From Neurospora crassa OR74A (taxonomy: Eukaryota > Ascomycota > Sordariomycetes > Sordariales > Sordariaceae), in assembly GCF_000182925.2 (NCBI RefSeq), contig NC_026504.1, positions 1-64,000 on the forward strand: a DNA stretch of 64,000 nt, in the 5' to 3' direction. Made by a program: the position numbers and the translations under genes. Positions 50,297 through 62,205 of the stretch are shown piece after piece (within the stretch, counting starts at the first letter, position 1; each line of letters opens with the position of its first letter). The notes beneath the pieces were generated by a model. The model searched no databases and was not told the DNA's origin. It saw only the letters and a list, made by a program, of their open reading frames with translations.

Positions 50297-51880
50297 GGCG
50301 GTCGTATGTGTATAGCCAAAGATATGCAATCGGGGTGGTAGTGGCGGTTGCTATCGCGATGCGTATGGCACTATGCGCAGGTCTTTTGTTGCACTCGAGT
50401 GGAAGGAGTTCCGCTGTCGTGGTCCTTGGTGGCAGAGGACAGCGAGATGCCTGGTGTTCGGGGGACGGAGTCAGCAAAGACGGACGGGAAGATATCGATG
50501 GGGTCCGTCGATGGAGCAGTGGGTGGACTGGATGGGGGAGAGTCCACCTTGGCGTTAATGGGCCGGCTCGAGTCGTGATGTAGGAAGTTCCTAGCGTACT
50601 TATGTCGAGGCTCGGTTTTGCAGCAAGGCGACAGCGCCCCAATACTAAATAATGGAAGGTGGTCGAGATGAGTGGTGATGCCGTGGTGATGATAATAAGT
50701 AATGATGATGCCTTGCAGACAGACGGGACCTAGGTATGTTAGCTAGTAAGGTATCGATGTGTCCGTCTTCCCTGATCGTCGGTTCCAACTTTTTTTTTCT
50801 GTCCCAAAGTGGAATTTGCTGGACTGGAGCCAGCAGATTGCGATTGTTGGGACGGGACGACGGGACCAGGAAGCACGACTGAGAAAGCGCGGAGGAGCCA
50901 CGGCCAAGCATCATCCAACACTAACACTCGCTAGCAGCCCAGAGCGAGCCAACAAGCGGTGCTACCTACCTGTGCTACCGAAGTGGAACGGTGTCGACGC
51001 CGAGGGACGTGCTACGTCAATGTGGCTGAGCTTTGTCCATCCGTGCACAAGGATTGGTCAAATGGGGGACGAGGAAGTGGCTGGTTATTAACTTGGTAAG
51101 TAAGCTGAGCCCGGCCTTGTCAGACTCGCGCAGTTCTAGGAAAGGCCGTCTTCACACAGCGAGGCAATCACGACGACCAGGCAGGTGCCTCACCAAGTCA
51201 TGGAAAGGTTTTCTCTTCAAAGCTGATCTCCACGATCCCGCAAGTTCCCTGCCAAAATATCCTAGAAAGCTCCATTTAGGTGTGCGGTTGTACAAGTACC
51301 ACACAGCGGGAATCTACGCCCTGGATGTGGCTTGACCTTTCCACCCAAAATCACATGCGTTGAGAGGAACACTCCCGATTTCACTTCCCTCGCTTTTGTC
51401 TCGCAGCTGTCCATCACCCAATCATTGACCGCCTGTGAACTGAAGAGTCCCGCTACCCCACAAAGGCAGGATGCTGGATGGGTATGTACCTGTCAAAGGC
51501 CAACGCAACCGCGACATTCACAATCAGACTTTCATTGGGTTTGCCTATTTCTCAATCTTTTCACCAAATCCCTGGCCGCTTTTGTCCATTTCTGTTGGGG
51601 ATTTTGTTTACCATGGTGGCTTTGATAGCAGGCACATATGTATTTGTATGTAACAGTAAATCATTTATACCCTAACCCTGGTTTTCTTCGTCTTCACAAC
51701 CCGCGTTCTCCTGTCGCCCTGTCGGCTGTTGCCTGCCCGTTGCCATGGCACCATTCCCAAACTGGCTGAATGACAACATTGAACCCATCCCCATGTTCTA
51801 GTAATTTTCCATCTCCATCCGCGTAGACCGCGACATGCTCGGCAGGCTCATGGCCATGACCAGGCGCATGCTCGCCCACC
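50297..51880. promoter_or_regulatory. Divergent promoter region, CDS1 / ATRIP-like gene
   Basis: 1.6 kb between two divergent housekeeping genes. It must contain both promoters and 5' UTRs. Short open frames on both strands look non-coding. A lone CCCTAACCC near 51670 is not a telomere array. Confidence 0.5.
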
Positions 51881-54857
51881 ATGATGGACCTAGACTCTTA
51901 TTCCGACGAAGACCTCGATAATCTCGACGGCGATCTCCTTCAACAACTCGAACACAATGCCATCCAATTCACCCAGAGACAGGCCCAGTCGCAAGCCCCG
52001 CCACGCACCCAGTTCCAACTACCTGGGAGCACCGCCCAGCAACCGCAGTACATATCCGATGGCGACGACGACGACGACTACGACAATGGCGAAGTCATAG
52101 ATCAAGCCGCTCAACCCCTGACACTCCCACGATCCGGCCTGCCCAACCCAGCGCCCCAGCCCTTTCGTGCCGTGCCCAGCATCGCCGGCCAACAAAGGTT
52201 GAACCATCAACGACAACAGGCAAACCAGCAGCGATATGGCCAGCAACAGGCTTTCCGACCGAACCCCCAAATCGCCCCGTCGCAATATCCACGAGGCCCT
52301 TTGGGAGCCCCCGGGCGCCCGCTTCCCCAGTCCCAATTCCTCCGCCAACAACCACACCGGCCAGCTCAAATCATCCGCCCCTATGTCGGCCAACAGCCAC
52401 CGACCACCCAAGGCCTCCGTGGCGCTGGTCAAGACGTCGACAAGCAAAAAGACGAAACCATTCGTTCACTCGAAGCCGAGCTCTCCAACCTGCGCACCCA
52501 GCTGACGACGGCCAAGGGCGAAGCCAACCTCATGCGCTCCAAATATGACCGGGACATACCGCAGCTTAAGAAGGAGATGGCCGAGGAGAAGGCCAAGATG
52601 GAGAAGAGGCTCCAGGAGGCGCAGAAGGCACAGCAAGCGGCTAGTAACGAGTTGCTGTTTGCCAATGCAGACCTACAAGAAGAGCGGGGGAGAGCAAAGA
52701 CCAAGAAGGTGGGCAAGGATGGCGCCATGACGCCGGGTGGCAGGAACAAAACGAAATGGATACCGGACGGTTTCAGTGACGTGGATGTATCGGGGATGGG
52801 GAGTCCCAGTAGGGATAAAGCGGGGAGGAGAGAGCGGTTGAGGGATCAAGGGAATGCCGGTACGCCGACAAAGGGGAAAAGGAAGAGGCCGGCGGTGGAT
52901 AGTCCGTCTTTTGCTTTGGAGATGGAGACGGATGGGGCTGTCTTCGAGGACTCTGACTTGTTTGCCCCGAGGTCCACCAGTACAAGATCCGGACCGAGTT
53001 TGCCTTATGATGTGAGCGAGCCCACATCCCCCTCTCCGCCGATGCGTTCAAGCAAACCACTGACCTTCTTTGCAACAGTTTCTCAAACTCGTCCTCGACC
53101 ATTCTCCCCTCCCATCCTTGCCTCTAACCTTTGAAGCCTTTGCGCGATTCTGCTTTCCATCAAAACCCTCCGCTTCCTTTGCCTCCATCATCTTCCGACG
53201 TCTTCCCCAACTGGGCGTCTCCAACCTTATCAACAGCTCCGACAATGACCCCTTCCGTCTCCTTGTCGACTTCTCCGAACTCCTTCTCGACCTGTGGCAG
53301 CAATGCTTATCCGAGCGCTACCACTCGCCTATCTACTACCTCGCCGGTCTGTTGCAGTTCATCCTGCAGCTGAACGCTGTGGATGTGGCGCCACGGATCA
53401 CGAGCAGTTTGGTACCGGTGGTGGTCACTACTTGCCAGCTTGTGGCGTTGCCGAGGTTAAATTTAAAGATGGCGAATGATGGAGGAGGCACGGTGGAGGA
53501 CTTGGAGCAACATCCAGACCCGGCCATGAGGCTGTTAGCAGCTGATATCGATGTTACGCAGTGTCTTAGGTTGCTGTATCTCTGCGCTGTGGGGTGTTTA
53601 AAGCCTCCCAGTGTTGATCAACACATGACATCACCTCAAGCTCGGTTCTGGAAGACCATGGACTTGGAGTTTGTTGTCCTGATGCTGAGCGCTAAGCAGC
53701 CGGAACAGGATTGGAGGGAAATGTTGAGTCTGTTGAGGACGAGTACTATGCCTGGGAGCGTAGGACCGTTGCCGAAGCCTGACTCTAACGCTGATAACAA
53801 CGCGATGTTGGCGGTTCGAAGTCGACCACAGATTCAATCTCGCGGCAGCGGCAGCAGCCATAGTCGGGGCGGTCGCGCCGGTCAAATGCTCCCACCCCCT
53901 CCTCCCATCCGCAACACTGACAATGTCGACAAACCACCCCCCAACCCCGAACCAGGCTCACAAGAAGCGTCAACAGCCCAAATTATCATCGACTGCGTCT
54001 CATCCTACTTGGTCGATACCCCTCCGAGATGGGCCTCCCCCGGATCCGCGCGCGAGGTATCTATCAAGCTTGCTGCCTTGCAGACGCTCATGTCTTTTGC
54101 TTCTAGCTCGTTTGGTCTGTTGCAGCTCGCTAACAGCGATGTGGCCATTCCGAGGATTGTATCCGCCTTGTGCTGGGCGGTTGACGGGCTTTATGACGCC
54201 GATGTTCCGTCCATGGCTTTTGATAACCTTTCTATTGCTCCTGATGACACTAGGAGGAAGAACGATATCCAGAAAGAGGGGCATACTAATCGGAAGAGGC
54301 ACGGATATGATAGCGGAATGTCGACACCTCAGTTATTGTCACAGCTGATTTCCAGGTCGACGAATCTGTTACACGCGTTGGTCACGCATCCCAAAACTTC
54401 CGGCATCGTCAACCCTATCGCCCGCAAGCTTGCCACACCGGTATCACTCGGACCACCGACATTTACACATCCGAGAACCGGCCGCGGCGCTTCTAAGGGC
54501 CGCAACCCCACCCGCAGTGTTCCCATTCGATCCACAGCCCTGCACGCCCTGCACAGCCGCGCAGCTCCCAATGCCGCCGCCAGACATGGGCAGAACTCTC
54601 GCCATAATCTCCAATCAAGCGTCGCCAACCCTCACGCTGCGGCCGTTAGCAACATGACCGCTGCCCTCCCCCATCGTTACTTAGTGTCTCTCGGCAGGCT
54701 CAACTTCGCCGAAGAAGATCTGGTTTTTGAGCAAGGTATTGACGAAGAGACGGTCGAGCGAGCGCATGAGTTGCTGGAGCTGGCAGTGGAGAGACGAGAG
54801 GGAGAGAAGGTCAAGGGGGTTTTTGAGGCAGGGCAACATGAAGTTGACGGGATATGA
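51881..54857 (+). CDS. uvs-3: ATRIP/Rad26-type DNA-damage checkpoint protein
   Basis: Two exons, 51881-53011 and 53079-54857, with a 67-bp intron; 969 aa. Translation could start at either of two adjacent ATGs. An acidic N-terminus with the LEHNAIQFTQRQ segment typical of fungal Rad26 proteins leads into a Gln/Pro-rich region, then a coiled coil (about 188-275: DETIRSLEAELSNLRTQL onward) of the kind that dimerises ATRIP. The second exon is a helical C-terminal region of the fungal Rad26 family, ending with RYLVSLGRLNFAEEDLVFEQ. ATRIP partners recruit the ATR kinase (MUS-9 in N. crassa) to RPA-coated single-stranded DNA. The N. crassa member is UVS-3; the symbol assumes this genus. Confidence 0.88.
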
Positions 54858-55549
54858 GGTGGTTGCAATCAAGGCTGACAGTCGGGCTTGGGGTGGAGAG
54901 AAAGAGAAGGGAGGGGATTTACTTTGGTTTTCTTTTTGATACCCATAGATCTTTTGAAGTTTGCTGTTGTGTGATAGTGCGAGACATGATCTGCAATTTG
55001 ATCAGATTGAAGATGAACGTTTTGGTGTTCCTCTTTCTTGGGCAATTTCTACATTTGAATTTCGTGACAATGAGCCAACGAAGTGTAGCTGAGTTTATCC
55101 TACCGCCCATGAACTCGGTAGAAGATACCGTATTTTCTTTACGGAGTAGATATTGCTCAACGGAGGAAATTGCGGTAGAGGTTTAATAAGGTGACTTGTG
55201 TACATAGTAACTTCCAAAGAAGATATCAAGCTTTTCTACCGTACTTGTGTTCATGCAGATTTGCGGGAAGGATACTTTGGCGTGCTAACTCCTCTGTGTG
55301 GACATTCCTGTCTCATTTACAACTAAAGCGGAAATGGGGGATTTAAGTGAGCGAGTTCTCTTTCCGATTCCGCCACCGCACTTACCTTCTCGTTAGAATT
55401 CAAAATCTTCCGGCAACACACCAAACAGTTGCTTTTACTCCTCGACAAAAAATCCTTGCCATCAGCAAGAGGGACCATCTCCAGGTTCACTACCTGGACA
55501 CATATATATACGTAGCACCATTCTCTCTTCCATCCTTTCACCCAAGGGA
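54858..55549. other. Intergenic region
   Basis: 3' flank of the ATRIP-like gene and 5' flank of the unknown gene that follows. Nothing recognisable. Confidence 0.55.
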
Positions 55550-56593
55550 ATGTGGCCATATCCAATCCCAGCAAAGAACCATCCTCCACACCCAAGTCTA
55601 CCTATTATACAGCCCCCATTACCCCTGGAAGCAAAGGACACCCGATTATTTGCAGCAAAACTACAGTTCCACTCGCCAAACATGGATGAGGATGTCTCTG
55701 AGTCCGACTTCGAGTTCATCAGTCATGACTTTCTCCGATCGTGGTATCTACGTGATGGAAAGAAACGGATCCCGATACTTAACCAAGCACACACCAAGGA
55801 GATGAAGGAGGAGGGCAAGATGCAGACTCCCTTGCAGCTCATCGCCTTAATCCATAGAGGACATTCGATCATACACAAGCCCTGGTGGCCTCGGGTCTTC
55901 CTTCCCATATTATGTCCCACCAGCCTCGCTCTCGAAGAGATGTACAAGCACTGGTTCTACTCGACCAAACGCGACGAAGGGCACGTGCACAAGTTCAGCC
56001 TAGCTTCTATGAAGATGGCCTTTCACCTCGGCTACACCATCCAAGTCTTTTGGATCCTAACCACCAAGCGCCCGTTGGGCCCCCTACCGACGGCGGCCAA
56101 CCCCGAGCCGACGACGAATTTCTTCGATTCAGACCTGAACATCAGGTACCTAGCTAAATTTTTCGGAAAGCTTTGGTTGAAGCTTTGGAAACAGCGGCGA
56201 GGCGTCATTGACCCAGACTCAATGCAGCCCGAGTTATGGTCCTCATGGACGACCAGCAAGGGATCCATGCCGGACAATTGGAGGGATTTGGAGGGGGCCT
56301 TGGCAACATTATGGCGTATCTTTACACATGAAAAAGAAGAGGTACCCAAAAAAGAGACGTAGTTCGGCCTCCAGTTTCCGGCCGACCTTGGCAGCATGAG
56401 AGAATGGGAGTATATTCAACTGTCGGCGAAGGAGGAGGCGTGGTATGGTATCTCTAGTGACGGGCCAGGCACAATGTCACCGCTGGGACTCGGGCTGAAG
56501 GAGGCGGAGAGGGTGCAGAGGCATTGGGAAGAGGAGCATGAGTGGGTGTATCCCATGTACCCGGCTGAGTGGGAGGGATGGGCAGTGGTTTAG
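55550..56593 (+). CDS. Unknown protein, interrupted by one in-frame TAG
   Basis: I do not recognise this family. One frame is open from 55550 to 56593 (348 codons) except for a single TAG at 56360-56362. Up to that stop the product is 270 aa; after it, FGLQFPADLGSMREWEY and a further 60 or so residues continue in frame. A second Met at 55682 (MDEDVSESDFEF) is perhaps the better start. The protein is Trp-rich and charged, with EEMYKHWFYSTKRDEGHVHKF and a WSSWTTSK segment, and has no signal peptide or clear membrane helix. The stop lies inside a 33-nt stretch (56342-56374) beginning GTACCC and ending CTCCAG, which could be spliced but would be unusually short. A CAG-to-TAG change would be an alternative explanation. 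Confidence 0.55.
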
Positions 56594-57080
56594 GTTTGAA
56601 AGGGGAGGAGTGGTAACATGTAGTAGCGATGAGGTTGGGTGTGGATAACAGATCATGATACCTCTGAACAGTATCAGCGTAGTAGTTAGCAATAGCGGTA
56701 ATTCTCTGTTGGCAAATATTCACTATTCTGAAGGATTGACAGCAGGCACAGAAAAAAGCAGGGAAGTAGAAGGTACCTAGTTTGAAAATATGATGTGCGC
56801 ATGACTTACACGTGCCTTTTCAGTCACATACAGCTACAAGTCTTGGACAATGCACCATGAACTGAAAGTGTCAGACTGTCTGGAAACGTATGCTTGCCTC
56901 TGATTTAGACTAGCTCTAGCACAATTAGCAATATGAATGGTAATATGGGCATAGGTGTGTGATTCATGTCGTCATTATTATGTTTTTACAAGATCAAGCG
57001 CCGCCAATGTATACAGAAGAAGTGTGTGGTATCGCTTTCAACTATCCAACTCCCATCCAGAGTCCAGACCCTGGGTTTGA
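56594..57080. other. Convergent intergenic region
   Basis: 3' flanks of the unknown gene and the thiolase; nothing recognisable. Confidence 0.55.
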
Positions 57081-58403
57081 TTACTGCTCGTTGACGAAAA
57101 GACCAGCCATGCCCATGCCAGTACCAATGCACATGCTCGTCAACAGAACCTTCTTGCCCGATTTCCTGCACTCGGCCAAGCCAGTGACAATCTGTCTAGC
57201 ACCAGTGGCACCGAGGGGATGGCCGAGGGCAATGGCACCACCGCGGGGGTTCATCTTGTTCCAGTCGAGCTGGAGCTTGTCACGGCAGTAGACAGCCATG
57301 GAAGCGAAAGCCTCGTTGATCTCGACGACATCGACATCGTTGAGGGTGAGGCCGTACTGGTTGAGAAGCTTGGGGATGGCGATGGAGGGGCCGATGCCCA
57401 TGATGCGAGGAGCCAGACCAGCAACGGTGGAGCCGACGTACTTGCCGAGAATGGGCTGGCCGAGCTTGACGGCGGTAGAGCGCTTCATGAGCAAGATAGC
57501 AGCGGCGCCATCGGTAACCTGGGAGGCGTTACCGCCCGTGGTGGTGGGACCCCACTGGGGGAAGGCAACGCGGATCTTGGAGAGGCTCTCGGCAGTAGTG
57601 CCGGGGCGGATACCCTCATCCTTGGTGAGGGTGACGTCCTTCCACTCGCCATTAGCGTCCTTGACGCGGGTCTTGATGGGGACGATCTCGTCGTCGAAGA
57701 GGCCGGCCTTTTGGGCGCGCTCGGCACGCTGGAAGGACTCGGCGGCGTACTTGTCCATTTCCTCGCGGGTGATGCCGAAGTCACGACTGACGTTCTCCGA
57801 GGTCCAGCCCATGGGCTGCATGCAGTCGGCCGACTCCTGGGACTGGGAGGTAACGGCCTCGTCGAAGGGCTGCTCGAGGGCGTCGCCGCCAACGCTCATG
57901 GACTCGGCGCCCATGGCGATACCGACCTCGATGGAGCCGCACGAGATGGCGTGGGCAATGTCGGCGACGGCCTTGAGGCCCGAGGAGCAGAAGCGGTTGA
58001 GCGAGTAGGCACCAGCGGTGTTGGGGAAGCCGGCAGCAAGGGCAGCGGCACGAAGCTTGTAGGCGGCCTTGCCATCGGAGACCTGCAACCACACAGCCAT
58101 TATTAGCCTCTGAAGCGAGTCCATGTGACGCTGTCAGTGACAAACAAGGTTCCGTACATTACCCATGGCAATATCCTCGACAAGCGCGGGATCCATGTTG
58201 CAGCGCTCTTTGACCTCCTTGAGGGTGGCATAGGCGAGATACTCGAGCGAGGTGTCCTTGAAGCCGCCCTTCTTGGCCTTGGTGAGAGGGGTGCGGATGG
58301 CGAGGGTGATGACAATGTCGTCGGGGTTCTTGGCTGTGATGTTGCTCAGAGCGGTACCTGGGGTCAGGTGCTTGAGGATGGAACCGAGACGTTCGACGGC
58401 CAT
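57081..58403 (-). CDS. Peroxisomal 3-ketoacyl-CoA thiolase
   Basis: Two minus-strand exons, 58403-58158 and 58082-57081, with a 75-bp intron; 415 aa. It catalyses the last step of beta-oxidation, cleaving 3-ketoacyl-CoA with CoA to acetyl-CoA and a shortened acyl-CoA. Catalytic residues are visible: Cys114 in NRFCSSGLKA, His370 in GHPLGATGA and Cys400 in CIGTGMG, with EINEAFA between. The N-terminus carries RLGSILKHL at residues 5-13, which fits the PTS2 peroxisomal signal (R/K)(L/V/I)x5(H/Q)(L/A). Length matches yeast Pot1 and related thiolases. The gene is divergent from the GH128 gene. A (GTT)15 tract (CAA-type on the coding strand) lies just upstream of its start. Confidence 0.96.
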
Positions 58404-58409
58404 TGTGAC

Positions 58410-58410
<1 letters not shown>

Positions 58411-58455
<45 letters not shown>
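58411..58455. repeat. (GTT)15 microsatellite
   Basis: Fifteen perfect GTT units, ending 52 bp upstream of the thiolase ATG complement and lying in its likely 5' UTR. Confidence 0.95.
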
Positions 58456-58456
<1 letters not shown>

Positions 58457-59920
58457 GTTTTGGTGGTGATGGGCTGGTATGGTTGGAAGACGAGTGAGGT
58501 TATCCGGCGGCGGGAGTTGGAATCGACAACGGCAAGGAGACGACAGACGGTGACAGAGACGGAGACGGAGACGCGGCTGTTGTCGTGGTTAAAAGGGATC
58601 GATCGGCCATGATGGGCTGGCGGAAGTAGTAGTGGCGGCATCTTCCACTTGATGGAACAATCCAATGCGACTGGAACGGAAGAGTGGGGTTGTGTTTACC
58701 GAGGCACAGCGGGAAGTGGAAGTGGAAGTCGGGTGTGAGAGTGGTCTGTTACCAGTCAGTCAGGGTTGGTGGTGTTTGGGTTCGCTTGGTCGGGTCGGGT
58801 TTCATTGTTACTGGCTGTTAGTGGAACATTGGGGTAAAGAGATCCTGTCGTGGGTTCGTTGCCGCTGGAGACATCCAAATGTCCGGGGCGAACCGATTTC
58901 CCCGCATGGGTTTGACGGGGATTTCCCAGACTGCCACATCAATCCTTAACAGCTGCCTCGCCCAAGGTGCACTGACCATCGTTCAACTGATGGTCGGGCA
59001 CTGCAACGGCCGCGGGCAAACATGCAACCCCACCGCTCGGCAGTTCATCCTACCTATGTATTTCCAGTTTCCACTGGAGTTCAATCAACACCACCACCAT
59101 CATGACCTCTTCCATCTTGAGGAGGTACCTCTAGTACAGAGAGTCAGATCCATCGATGGAACAAACATCACTTCAACGACAAAACCTCTTGACCATGACA
59201 GAACCGCGATTCGGGACCGTCTCGAGATATCCATCTGACATCATGGTCATCAAGTGGCTCACCGTGGCTCACCGTGGCTGGCGGACACGGTCTGGCTGGG
59301 GCTGACAACGAACGAATACACTACTTTAGCCGATGGATGTTGTTTCCGCACACAGCCTAGCCCAATTACCATGTTCACGGATTCACTTCTCGTTTCCATC
59401 TGATCTTCTTCCTCTTTTCTTTTTCTTTTCTTTTCTTCTTGGCGTCATGGGGCTTCCAGTACTGTACCTGAAGATGGCGTCTCTGGCACCTCCATCGATG
59501 GCTGCTTATCTTTAGCCGCACTCCCGTCTCAGCTCGCTTGCCGTCAGCCCGCAGACGCCATCGAATTTCCACATCGGGACGGAAATGTTTCTCTGGGCGC
59601 TGTCGACGCGCCTGACTGGGCGGTTGCAAAGTGGCAAATACGAGGCTCGGCGACCGTCATGAAGGAAGAAAAAATAAAAATCTTTCATGGCCGCTCTCTT
59701 CTTGCTGACCTGATGACATTTAGACTTCCAGATCCCAGCTTGCTTCCACCTTCAGGTCCCACGACATCCAGCGAGAACAAGGCTGGCTCCCGTCGATACG
59801 ACCTTCGTAAAGCTGGTCCAAGTAACTATCCGTCAGATCTCCGGCGTCGCGTCTGTCGAGTCGTCAGCAACACCGCTGATTGCGAACAAGTTCAATCCCA
59901 ACAACTTCGACTTCAATTCC

Positions 59921-59949
59921 AAAAAAAAAAAAAAAAAAAAAAAAAAAAA
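59921..59949. repeat. A29 homopolymer
   Basis: An uninterrupted run of 29 A about 50 bp before the glycosidase start codon. Confidence 0.95.
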
Positions 59950-60000
59950 CGCCTTCGATCGCATCCCATTCCATCCTCACCACACCCGCGCGCCCTCGAC

Positions 60001-61055
60001 ATGTTTACCCGAGCCATTGCGGCCGCTGCCGGCCTCTTGGTCGCATCCGCTTCCGCCAACTCCAAGCGCGGCCTGGTCTTCACTCCTAACTCGACCTTCC
60101 CGGACGACGCCTACATTTGGACTGCCCCTCCCACCGACTTGACATGGTACTATAACTACAAACCGCTGCCTTCCCAAATCTACTCGAATGTGTCCCAATC
60201 AGACTTTGAGTTTGTCCCCATGCTCTGGGGCGCTCCCTCCGACATCAGTGACAAGTCCTTCTACAATACCATCAAGACCTTGATCGACGACCGCGGCGTC
60301 AATGTCACCCACATCCTAACGTTCAACGAGCCTGATGGACCCGGGCAGTATGGCGGTAGCGACATTGACCCCGAGGTGGCCGCCCAGGTGTGGGTGAACA
60401 ACATTGTGCCGTTGCAGGAGGATTACAAGGCACTAAGAGTAGGGCTACCGGCTTGTACGGGTGCTCCCGCGGGCATGGAGTGGACACAAAAGTTTCTAGA
60501 GGCTTGTTCTGGTCTGATCAGCGAGGATGAAAAGACCAAGAACTGCACCTTCGACTTTGTCCCCATCCACTGGTATGGCAATTTCGAGGGGCTGGCTAGT
60601 CATATGGGAGAATATTCTGCTGCGTAGGTCAACTCCTTTCTCCCGCCTCTTCGTTTCTACCTCTCCGCGAGCACAGGCTGACCTCCTAACTGCACAGCTT
60701 TCCCAACAAGTCCATGTGGATCACAGAGTACAATCTCGCCAATGCCAACCTACAAGAGACCCAAGCCTTCTACACAACGTCAGCAGAATACTTGGACCGG
60801 CTGGACTTTGTCGAGAGATACTCCCTTTTCGGTGCTTTCCGCTCCGATGTGTCCAATGTTGGCCCTAATGCTGCCATGTTGAACCGTGACGGCGAATTGA
60901 CAGATATTGGGGCTTGGTACCTCGGGAGACAGTCCACTGGTGTTGATCCGAACAGTGGTAAGGGTGGTAAGGATTCGGGTGCGGTGAGGGTGCCGACTCC
61001 CCGCCTTGTGATTTTGCTACTTGTCTCCTTGCTTGGTTTGGTGAACTATGCGTAA
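60001..61055 (+). CDS. GH128-type secreted glycoside hydrolase, probably GPI-anchored
   Basis: Two exons, 60001-60623 and 60698-61055, with a 74-bp intron; 326 aa. The start at 60001 gives a signal peptide ending about ASASA. The catalytic fold is the Asl1-like glycosyl hydrolase family (GH128), whose known members cut beta-1,3-glucan. WYYNYKP and FVPMLWG are conserved; Glu110 in LTFNEPD and Glu218 in WITEYN fit the acid/base and nucleophile. FDFVPIHWYGN lies between. After DIGAWYLG a Ser/Gly-rich linker leads to a hydrophobic C-terminal tail (PRLVILLLVSLLGLVNYA), as expected for a GPI signal. It probably acts in cell-wall glucan remodelling. Confidence 0.92.
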
Positions 61056-62205
61056 TGACTGATCGACAAATGCAAGATACCAGAGGGAGCGTTAGATCTT
61101 CTTAGAGGTATGTATTTTTTTTGTGGTTGGGCTTTGGTGGTTCTTTTCCTTGAAACCCATACCTTAGATAGAGATTCTTCCTTGGCATTAGCTGGCGAGC
61201 GTAGATGCCGCCTTGGTTATGAAAACTGTCTATACCTTTACTTACCTTCATGTTTACTCTTCCGCATGCATTACACCGAATGTGTAGCATTATGGCATTG
61301 ACACTTTCACGACCTCTTTCTCAGACCTCGAGCCGTTATCCACCCCCCCTTGTCCGATATCCACGCGGCCGAGGATGCTCATTCATGCCCAGCCATCCCC
61401 AGGAAAGGGTTACAATGCTGATCTGACTAGGGGTTCCCCCGTCAGTGACACCGGACGTCTCGTCTTGGCCAGCGTCCCTACCAATTACACGTGTATCCCC
61501 CGACCTCACCTCTCAGCTCTCTCGCTTTGTTTACAGATCGCCACGTCGTTCTTCAACCCTTATCTTCAGGGGCCGAGAGGGGCAGAGGGGTTCAAGGGGC
61601 TCAACAATCCCCACCTCAACCTTATGCACGCCCGTTGCAATCCCTGTTTTATTGAAGAACCCAAGCGAACCATCCAATAAATGGCATTATAAAATAGGCC
61701 GTTGTGCCCACCGGACCCGCTTGATATTCATTAGTTCCGCGTGCGGAACCATGCGGCCGCCTCCAAAGCTCTTCAAGACGACAGGAATGGCCAGTCCGAG
61801 GTTCATCGGCTTCTTCAAGCTTGCCGTATGCTAATTTTGTTGGAAACTGTCACCGCTTTCTCCCACGTTCCACTTACCATGTGCGCATGTCACCGCTTAG
61901 CGTTCACCGTTACAAACCCTTGCGCCGCTAGCACAACAGTTTGACAACACCGCCCGCAGAATCACGATTCCCCCGCTCAACAGTGGCAACCGTTGAGCCA
62001 GGCACCGTGATGGGAAAACGTGTCCTGGACTGGATGTAAGGATGTCCCCCGTGGGGCGGCAAGCTTGGGTGGTGACATACATATAAAAGGATAAGAAAGG
62101 GACCCTGATATTCTGACTTTTGGATGCTCTACCATCTTCTCACTCATCTTTCTCCCATCCATCCTCATCTCAGTTTTCCCAAGAGACACCATCACCACAT
62201 TCAAT
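61056..62205. other. Intergenic region
   Basis: 1.1 kb between the glycosidase and the aldehyde dehydrogenase. Pyrimidine-rich DNA just before 62206 looks like a 5' leader. A TATAAAA word is near 62092. No gene is supported. Confidence 0.5.

Larger units (their letters stand above)
58404..60000. promoter_or_regulatory. Divergent promoter region, thiolase / GH128
   Basis: 1.6 kb with the promoters of two divergent genes. It contains (GTT)15 at 58411-58455, an exact TACCTCTAG at 59125-59133 and an A29 run at 59921-59949 in the likely 5' UTR of the glycosidase. No further gene is supported. Confidence 0.5.

Noticed and set aside
57219-58106. 295-codon frame antisense to the thiolase
   Set aside because: Gly/Ala/Val/Asp-rich mirror of a conserved enzyme; typical antisense artefact of strong codon bias.
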